Source: Dastarcus helophoroides (lineage: Eukaryota; Arthropoda; Insecta; Coleoptera; Bothrideridae). From it: 64,000 nt of DNA. A program made the position numbers and the translations under genes. The DNA is taken from NCBI GenBank assembly GCA_028583605.1, contig CM053325.1, positions 46,570,987 to 46,634,986 of the forward strand. Direction: 5' to 3'. The notes under the pieces were generated by a model. The model worked only from the letters and a program-made list of their open reading frames with translations, had not been told where the DNA came from and made no database searches. This document shows, in pieces, positions 58,180-64,000 of this stretch; positions within the stretch are counted from its first letter, which is position 1, and each line of letters opens with the position of its first letter.

Positions 58180-58690
58180 AATTACACATGTTTAAGTTTT
58201 GTGAATCTATGAGGCCAACATGGGATGAAAATTGTTTAAACAATAGGCTGCTTACCAACGAATCGTCTTTTTTCTTTTATAGTACCTACAACCATTAAAA
58301 ATTTCAGAAAAATATGTAATTGAATAGCTTTCTAAGTATACTGCACCTACTCTGATTTTGGGCTTTGTTAAGAAATTTCATCGTTGGTACATTTTTCATA
58401 AACAACTCAAATTCCGAAATTAAATAAAGGGGCTATTTGGATGTTGAACATTAATTATATGGATGCGTCACATCCTTATTTATTTTTAAGGATTCATATT
58501 TTACTTTGTGCCAGGCGGGTTAATTTTTTTTACAAGATTTTAAATTCATTCTTTTCTTGAATGTTTGTTTTAATTTACGTCAGATCAGCTGATCAATAAG
58601 ACCAAAAATGTTAAATAAATGCAATTATTTTCACTTAAGTTTGAGGTATATGAAAATACAAATTATTCTGCGGCCAAATATTTCTATGCA
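58180..58690. other. AT-rich spacer
   Basis: No gene or repeat I can support. Confidence 0.4.
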
Positions 58691-59300
58691 GATTTTTTTT
58701 GCCCCTAATTAGGGAGGTTTTGCAGTGGCTAAGTTGCCTTATTGCAACACCCAGAGTGGATGATAATTTGATACGCATCTGTTGGCGCACATTTGCTGCG
58801 ATAGGTAGTGCCATGTTAGGGAGTATTTATGAATTAATTTGCGAATTATTACGAATAAAAAAATCGATTTTCTGTCTTTACTAAGCTTTCAAAATTAATG
58901 ATTGTATAACTAACAAAATTAAAAATTGTGCAAAATAACTAGCCAATTATTAAAAACATTAATGAATTTTTTAAGTATTTAAGTTTATATAATGCTTATT
59001 TATAAAATTTTTGTTTTAGTTCTAAACAAAAATTCAGGGGGAGAAACACCGTTGTCTAGATTTATGAGTAATTAGCAGTGAGCGGGTATTTATTATTTCA
59101 GTAATTTTAACGTCAGAGAGTGTAATTTTGGCTTAATGAAAATGGTTCTCGCCGAGAGTTAAGAGATTCCCAAAAGGGCCAAATAACGAACAAATTGATT
59201 TAAATAATTTCCCAAAAGGATATTTAATTAATATTTGTACTGCATTAAAATAAAACTTCTTTCAAATGTAACTTAATAAAGGAATTCGTGTTTGAATCAA
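58690..59300. promoter_or_regulatory. Possible conserved non-coding region
   Basis: CCCCTAATTAGGGAGG (58693-58708) contains a 12-bp palindrome centred on TAATTA, a homeodomain-type core. Nearby are TTATGAATTAATTTGCGAATTA (in two parts) and, at about 59068, AGTAATTAGCAGTG. A 61-codon open stretch at 58699-58884 is without a recognised domain. Candidate only. Confidence 0.3.
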
Positions 59301-59790
59301 TTTCAAAGTGAGGCAAATCCTTCAACTCCGCGATATCTCCGAGAGATTGGCATTCGACTTTAAGGGCAAGGACAACATTAATTTCAATAAGTCGCCCTTT
59401 TTCGTACCGCCGGCTTCACCGACTCAGCCAGTATTCACTTTAATAAATCTCATTGAAAGAGCATCTGCCTCGGCAGAAATTCGAGGGCGAAAATGTATTT
59501 AGGAGATTTCCGCGATGGATAAGATATCAATCAATTTTTATTTAAGCGCGTTACCCGATTTCCAGCCAGGCAAATCGATGCAAATGAAGCCTCTAATTTG
59601 TTTTATCGCTGGGATAGCTGGCAACCGTCGTAGAAATTTATCATTTCCTCGGGAATTGCAGGCATATCACGGTTCGTTCGCTCGCACACATGCCGAATGG
59701 CTCTATTTGAGACACCTCAGGTACTCCATAAGCCATTCCGTTTCTTACAGAAATGAAATTTCCTTTCTAACCACTTCGTCACACCTTATA
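59300..59790. promoter_or_regulatory. Less AT-rich island, possible conserved non-coding region or unknown exon
   Basis: A 490-base island with balanced composition and CpG-containing words (TCCGCGATATC, ACCGCCGGCTTCACC, CGTTCGCTCGCAC). It is open in part on the plus strand (59308-59502 and 59515-59835), but the products show no domain and the first ends at a stop just before the second. No splice pair stands out. It resembles developmental enhancer-like DNA more than a gene. Confidence 0.3.
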
Positions 59791-60129
59791 AAATTCTTAC
59801 ACGAATTTTACCAAAGAGGTGATCCATCATCATGACTTTACTAAAACCTATAAATTGATTTAAGAATAATATAATAATATGAAGAAAAACACAAGTTACT
59901 CAATCATAATACCAGATACTCAAATATTTAAGGGAAAATATTGCACAAGGTGAAATTGTTGGTAAAACCAAAAATATACACACCAAAAGTTGACTTTATA
60001 CTTTAGATTTGAAATATCCGCTTTGTTACCAAGATTTTAAAAAGTTCTCAGGGATATTTCAGAATGACCGTTCTTACAAGCGCAAGGAGGTCGACTGTTG
60101 GCGACAGCCCTGGGAACCTTCAATGACAC

Positions 60130-60165
60130 ACTAGTATCTCGCGACACACCGGTTGGGAATGACTG
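60130..60165 (-). mobile_element. hAT-type transposon end
   Basis: Complement begins CAGTCATTCCCAACCGGTGT and continues GTCGCGAGATAC, close to the CAGTGGTTCCCAACC style of Charlie-like hAT ends. The rest of the element was not identified; GGGCTGTCGCCAACAG (complement, about 60090-60110) may be its interior. Confidence 0.55.
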
Positions 60166-60429
60166 ACATAGAGGGCTACATCATTTTAGTTCAGATTGCA
60201 TTCTATTTGCACGTTACTTGCAAAACTATTTTTCTTTCATTGTTGGGAGGCTAATTTATACAGATGAGTCCTTGATTTACAACTGAAAGTGACTCGTCTC
60301 GCAGACGTACCACATTCATTCCGTTTCCAGCAAAATTCTTGTACATGACGTCGACTTCAATAATAATTCATAATCGATTATTCCAATTTTCCTATGGTCG
60401 ACAGTTAAAATTCAAGCTTTGAGTTTTAC

Positions 60430-60930
60430 AATTTGACTCTGCTGAAAAGCATTTCACTTGTCACTTCATATCATGATATCAGGCACTCGCTGCATTCGAA
60501 TATTTTACAACTTTGTAACTCACTAGCTTCCCAAGTGCTAGTTTTCAGCGCTATAAATAAAATGACGTACGCGTCCATCCCGGTTTATCGCACAACAACG
60601 AAGGCAGCCACTGTTATTTCGAAATCAGCTGAAATGAAGTGGTTTGAACGCTTCAGTGCTCGAATTGTTTGTGATTGAACGTCAATGCCGGATATCATTT
60701 TTAGATGATTGCTTTGACTGAGCGCGGCTGAAAGATGATAGAATGTGGGTTCACATTGCCTCGACGTTTAATTACCTCAAGAGAGTGCGAAGTCACGATA
60801 GACCGACGGCTCATAATTATGACATCAGTAGATCCGAGACGCTCCATAAATGACTCAGGAAGCTTATATAAGCCAGTTTGGGGCGACGGACGTACGTCGC
60901 CGAGAGACGCAAAAACAGCTTCTTCTAATG
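60430..60930. promoter_or_regulatory. Candidate regulatory island with homeodomain-like sites
   Basis: Less AT-rich block with GTTTAATTACCTC (about 60767), a palindrome TCATAATTATGA (60810-60821), CCATAAATGACTCAG (about 60844) and CGACGGACGTACGTCGC with a perfect ACGTACGT-centred palindrome (about 60884-60902). TATATAAGCC at about 60866 could be a TATA box. Open stretches here (60433-60678 and 60735-61107) have no recognised domains. Clustered sites suggest an enhancer or promoter; this is inference. Confidence 0.3.
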
Positions 60931-60934
60931 GCTA

Positions 60935-61420
60935 AAGTTTATTTCATAAGTCGTATATTATGTTTTTTATCAATCAAGTTGCTTAAGTTTGTCGAAGTTT
61001 TAAACAGCAATTTGGTTTTTGTTCCTTTAATCCTGTGGTGTATATTGAATAAAATATTTAATTTCAGATTGCATTCTAATTTTAAACTTAAAAAAAATAT
61101 TGGATAGTTATGGGGACTGCCGACAGAAGAGAAAACTTAAGACTCGGATGTAACAGTGCTTTTTATTTAATTTTCAAACAATAATATCAAAAATAAAAAT
61201 TCATTATTTTGTAAATTAAAATTATTATTTCTAGTTTTTATATCTTTTATATTTGTACAGGATCTAGTCTTTGATCTTGTATATTTTGAGTTATTGCATA
61301 CTAAAAAATCTGTCGCAATATCTAAATTTTATATTTGCATGGCAAATTTCAAGATATTTCAGAAAAATATGTTTTTAATGTAGTGATTTTTCGCGATTAC
61401 GTAAACACTTTAATTTGAAT
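60935..61420. other. AT-rich spacer
   Basis: Contains CAGATTGCATTCTA at about 61068, a word shared with the direct repeats at 57782, 58158 and with 60186. Otherwise nothing recognised. Confidence 0.35.
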
Positions 61421-61424
61421 AATC

Positions 61425-61683
61425 TCAATACTGCTCGTTGGATGAGTCGATATGCAAAATACAGATGTAGAATTATTTCACTTTAATAATTCAAATATAA
61501 TAAAACTATCTATATCTCAAAGATAAAGCAATTTTATAGCTAAAAAAATTACCTCAAAACTGTTCATTGGATGAATCGATATGCAAAATACAGATGTAGA
61601 ATTACTTAACTTTAAAAATTCAAATAAAATAAAACTATCTATATCTCAAAGATAAAGCAATTTTATAGCTAAAAAAATTACCT
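61425..61683 (+). repeat. Two-copy tandem duplication of 129 bp
   Basis: GATGA(G/A)TCGATATGCAAAA, then TACAGATGTAGAATTA, then ATAAAACTATCTATATCTC and AAAGATAAAGCAATTTTATAG recur at an offset of 129 bases, with only a handful of differences. Recent duplication abutting the foldback element. Confidence 0.9.
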
Positions 61684-61703
61684 CCAAAATTGACAGATCA
61701 AAT

Positions 61704-63053
61704 AACAGGGTGGAATATAAGTAATGGTACATAGAGAAAAAGTGGATTTTTTGTATAAAAAAAACGTGATTTGGTCACATTTACCTTATACCAAAAGTTG
61801 ATATTAACCTAGATACAGGGTGTCAAAGTTGAAAACAAATTTTTGATTTTTTCGCATAACTGATGAACATATTTCAATATAGTTAAGAAATTTGGCATAG
61901 GAGAGTTTCTTGGGTCGATAAATTCAAATTTGCAAACAGATTGCCAGTAACTCATAGGGGGCGCCACCTGCGCTACCCTGTATTGTTTTAAAGCATCACA
62001 ACTTTTTTGTGCCTCAATGTACACTTATCTTAAATGAGTATTTTTATGTATCTGTATTTTAAAAAGGAAACCTTTCTGAATGTTGATACAAGCAACCGTT
62101 TTCAAGATATTTGCCTTTAAAGTTTGCAGTACGTTTATTATAAGTTATGTAAATGTGAATTTTTCGTAGTAGGTTTCAAAATAAAAGTAATAAAACTGAC
62201 TCTAAAATAGTTTATTTAAAAATTTAGTCTACTGACATTATTAATTCACGTATTTTTCTTATTTCTAAAGCAAATTTAAACAAAATACCAGAACAAAATT
62301 TATTTAAAAAAATATGTATGCGAGAAATGACCCTTTTTATGTAAAGGGATTGTAAACAGTTAAAAATCTGGCTGTCTCTTGATGGAATTCATATCCAACT
62401 ATCTGCTTTGAACACCCAGACTATTAAAATTTTCTTGTGCGGACTCAGAGAGCATGTCTTTATCTCTATGTTAGAAAATAAATTATGTCTTAATTTCTTG
62501 CATTTTCTTTATTGAGATTTTCAAAATTTGGGTAATAATATTATCAGCAAAGTAATATTTGACATAAATTACTTTAAAAGCTGTCATCATTTCTTTTAGT
62601 TCAAGTGTACTTCGAAAATTTAATATCATAGTAATTTAAAACGAATGCACTTCAAACATCTTGAAAACGGTTGCTCGTATCAACTTTCATAAAGTATGCT
62701 TTTTTTACGTAAAAAATATGGACAAATAAAACCACCCATCGAAAATAAATATATGTGGGTACACAAAAAAGTTATGATGAATTAGAGTCATGCAGGGTAG
62801 TACAGGTAGCGCCCCCTATCAGCTATTGGTAATATGTTAGTAAATTAGAGTTCGCCTACTTCAGAAACCCTCTTATGCCAAATTACGTGTCCATATTACA
62901 ATTTATTCAATAGTTGTACAAAAAAATCGAATTTTATTTTTTAATTTTGACATCCTGTATCTCTTAATATCAGGTAAATATAGCTTAATCACATTATTTT
63001 TATACGAAAAATCCACTTTGGCTCTATGTACTATTACTTATGGTCTATCCTGT
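61704..63053. mobile_element. Foldback transposon with arms of about 400 bp
   Basis: The left arm (61704-62110) and right arm (about 62640-63053) are inverted copies with clear but imperfect identity. Shared in order are ACAGG-T-GA, ATAAGTAAT-GTACATAGAG, AAGTGGATTTTT-GTATAAAA, TTTGGCATA-GAG, TAGGGGGCGC, ACCTG, TACCCTG, CATAACTTTTTTGTG (or CACAAC...) and GCAACCGTTTTCAAGAT at the inner side. The centre (62110-62640) has no gene. Termini are ACAGGGTGG and, in complement, ACAGGATAG. Non-autonomous. Partial copies are at 44692-44800 and 51080-51106. The target duplication is ambiguous because the flanks are AT-rich. Confidence 0.85.
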
Positions 63054-63059
63054 ATAAAC

Positions 63060-63425
63060 AAAAACATTAATGAGTTGGTAGTAGGTAAAATCGTAGTAGG
63101 TAAAAAGTAATAAGTCACTAGCAGGGAGATGAATAGAGCCGTTGTACTGTAGGTTCGCCTTTCTTGTCTTTATTGCCGTTGTCTCTCACGGCGCATTTCT
63201 AATTAAGGCCTGTCGGCCAGAATTTTGCCAGCGTTTTTTCTCTTCTAATATAGATAGTTTTCGCTTACGAAGAGATAAGAAATAACAATAATCAAATGTA
63301 AATACAATTCAAACAATTATAGTATACACATTTTGGCATATTCAATTTAAATTCAGTGGTGCAGTGGTAGAGCAATCAACTAGTAGTTTAAAGAGATTTT
63401 TTTGGTAACGCAATAGCGATATATG
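63060..63425. other. Spacer with a tRNA A-box-like word
   Basis: TGGTGCAGTGGTAGAGC (about 63357-63373) fits the tRNA A-box pattern, but there is no B-box within tRNA distance and no cloverleaf. It may be a SINE head fragment or chance. The patch 63130-63240 is less AT-rich and unassigned. Confidence 0.3.
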
Positions 63426-63432
63426 TAATTAC

Positions 63433-64000
63433 ATACAGGGTGACAATTTCAAAACTAGCAATCGGGAATATTTCTGAGACAAAATTTACTATGAGCAAGA
63501 TCTAAAATACCTGTCGGGGATTGGAATGGGAACCAAAATGACATTCTTTTTGAAGCTTTTTGCCTTACCCCTTAGGGGGTAGCCACCTAAAATTATTTAT
63601 TTTTAAATATGAACCTAGCTTATTTGGCTCACTGTTGGAAAGCTCGTTGCTTTCTCTTTACAGTCTTATAGCAAAATCTTAAATGGTACGATTAGTTTTG
63701 GAGATATCGATGTTTAAAATAAGCAACATTCTTGAAAGCTAATAATTTTGATTATCTTTTGGGGTGCGTTTAGATTAGACACTTCCATATATTTTTCTCT
63801 GACATAAAAATATATCATGTGTAAACCATCCTGAGAGAAGCTATCTGAGACTAATCACACAGCTAAGATAAATTACTGAATATAAAATGTCAAAACAAAT
63901 TTCAGCCAGTGTCTGACATACATCTCAGAAGTTGTAGTCGTCTACTGTCTCTCAAGATATTTCTTGCGATTAACTATTGTATATCACTTATAAAATCGAA
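63433..64000 (+). repeat. ACAGGGTG-type repeat, left end, running off the window
   Basis: CATACAGGGTGACAATTTC at 63433 has the terminal style of the other ACAGGGTG elements. The following sequence (GGAATATTTCTGAGAC, CTTAGGGGGTAGCCACC) is less AT-rich and reads like transposon terminal DNA. No transposase is seen before the window ends. Confidence 0.4.

Noticed and set aside
63352..63390. tRNA gene suspected from an A-box match
   Set aside because: No B-box, no acceptor-stem pairing and no cloverleaf can be drawn.

Overview
The window is strongly AT-rich eukaryotic DNA, most likely from an insect. The main evidence is an interstitial block of TTAGG (the usual insect telomere unit) at 27935-28046, plus decayed copies of mobile-element classes typical of insect genomes: mariner, DUF4817-type mariner relatives, hAT, Jockey and RNase H-bearing LINEs, and Penelope-like elements. 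I see no complete host gene. Everything confidently protein-like comes from transposons, almost all of it broken. The window looks like intergenic or long-intron DNA. Three short open segments (1486-1707 minus, 4960-5178 plus, 30545-30707 plus) could be host exons; the last has the best splice context.

Layout, left to right. 151-1421 is a mariner with 30-bp inverted ends and a frameshifted transposase. 2236-3215 is a long-armed foldback element. 8231-9571 is a hAT element with an 8-bp target duplication and a relict transposase. 10637-11560 is a DUF4817/DDE transposase relic. 12450-12980 is a tandem repeat. 13390-15400 is a Jockey LINE relic with a second fragment of the same family at 48105-48610. 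17342-17850 and 29440-30000 are RNase H tails of other LINEs. 22226-22745 and 38143-38952 are Penelope-like GIY-YIG endonuclease regions. 35745-37190 is a second DUF4817-type element with long inverted ends, and 49996-50331 is the N-terminus of a third. 61704-63053 is a foldback element with arms of about 400 bp. Between these lie long quasi-repetitive AT-rich tracts built on a drifting word like AAATTTTGAGAAAAAGTCGAAATTTC, one of which (24056-25560) shows higher-order tandem copies. From about 58700 to 60930 the sequence is less AT-rich and holds homeodomain-like palindromes, possibly conserved regulatory DNA.

The most interesting signal is a set of hammerhead-ribozyme motifs. The copy at 57934-57976 (plus) has every core nucleotide of the hammerhead consensus, a perfect 6-bp stem I, a perfect 4-bp stem II and a self-complementary ACCGGT in place of stem III, the arrangement expected of ribozymes that cleave as dimers. 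It sits inside a 376-bp unit flanked by 21-bp direct repeats and containing several other perfect hairpins; I see no coding sequence in it. This resembles a small non-autonomous retrozyme-like or satellite-like circular-RNA element. More decayed hammerhead-like motifs lie beside Penelope-like sequences at 38021-38065, 49066-49109 and 22268-22309, and in both arms of an inverted repeat at 54542-54742. Together they suggest that Penelope-like elements with terminal ribozymes, and small ribozyme-bearing derivatives of them, have been active in this genome.
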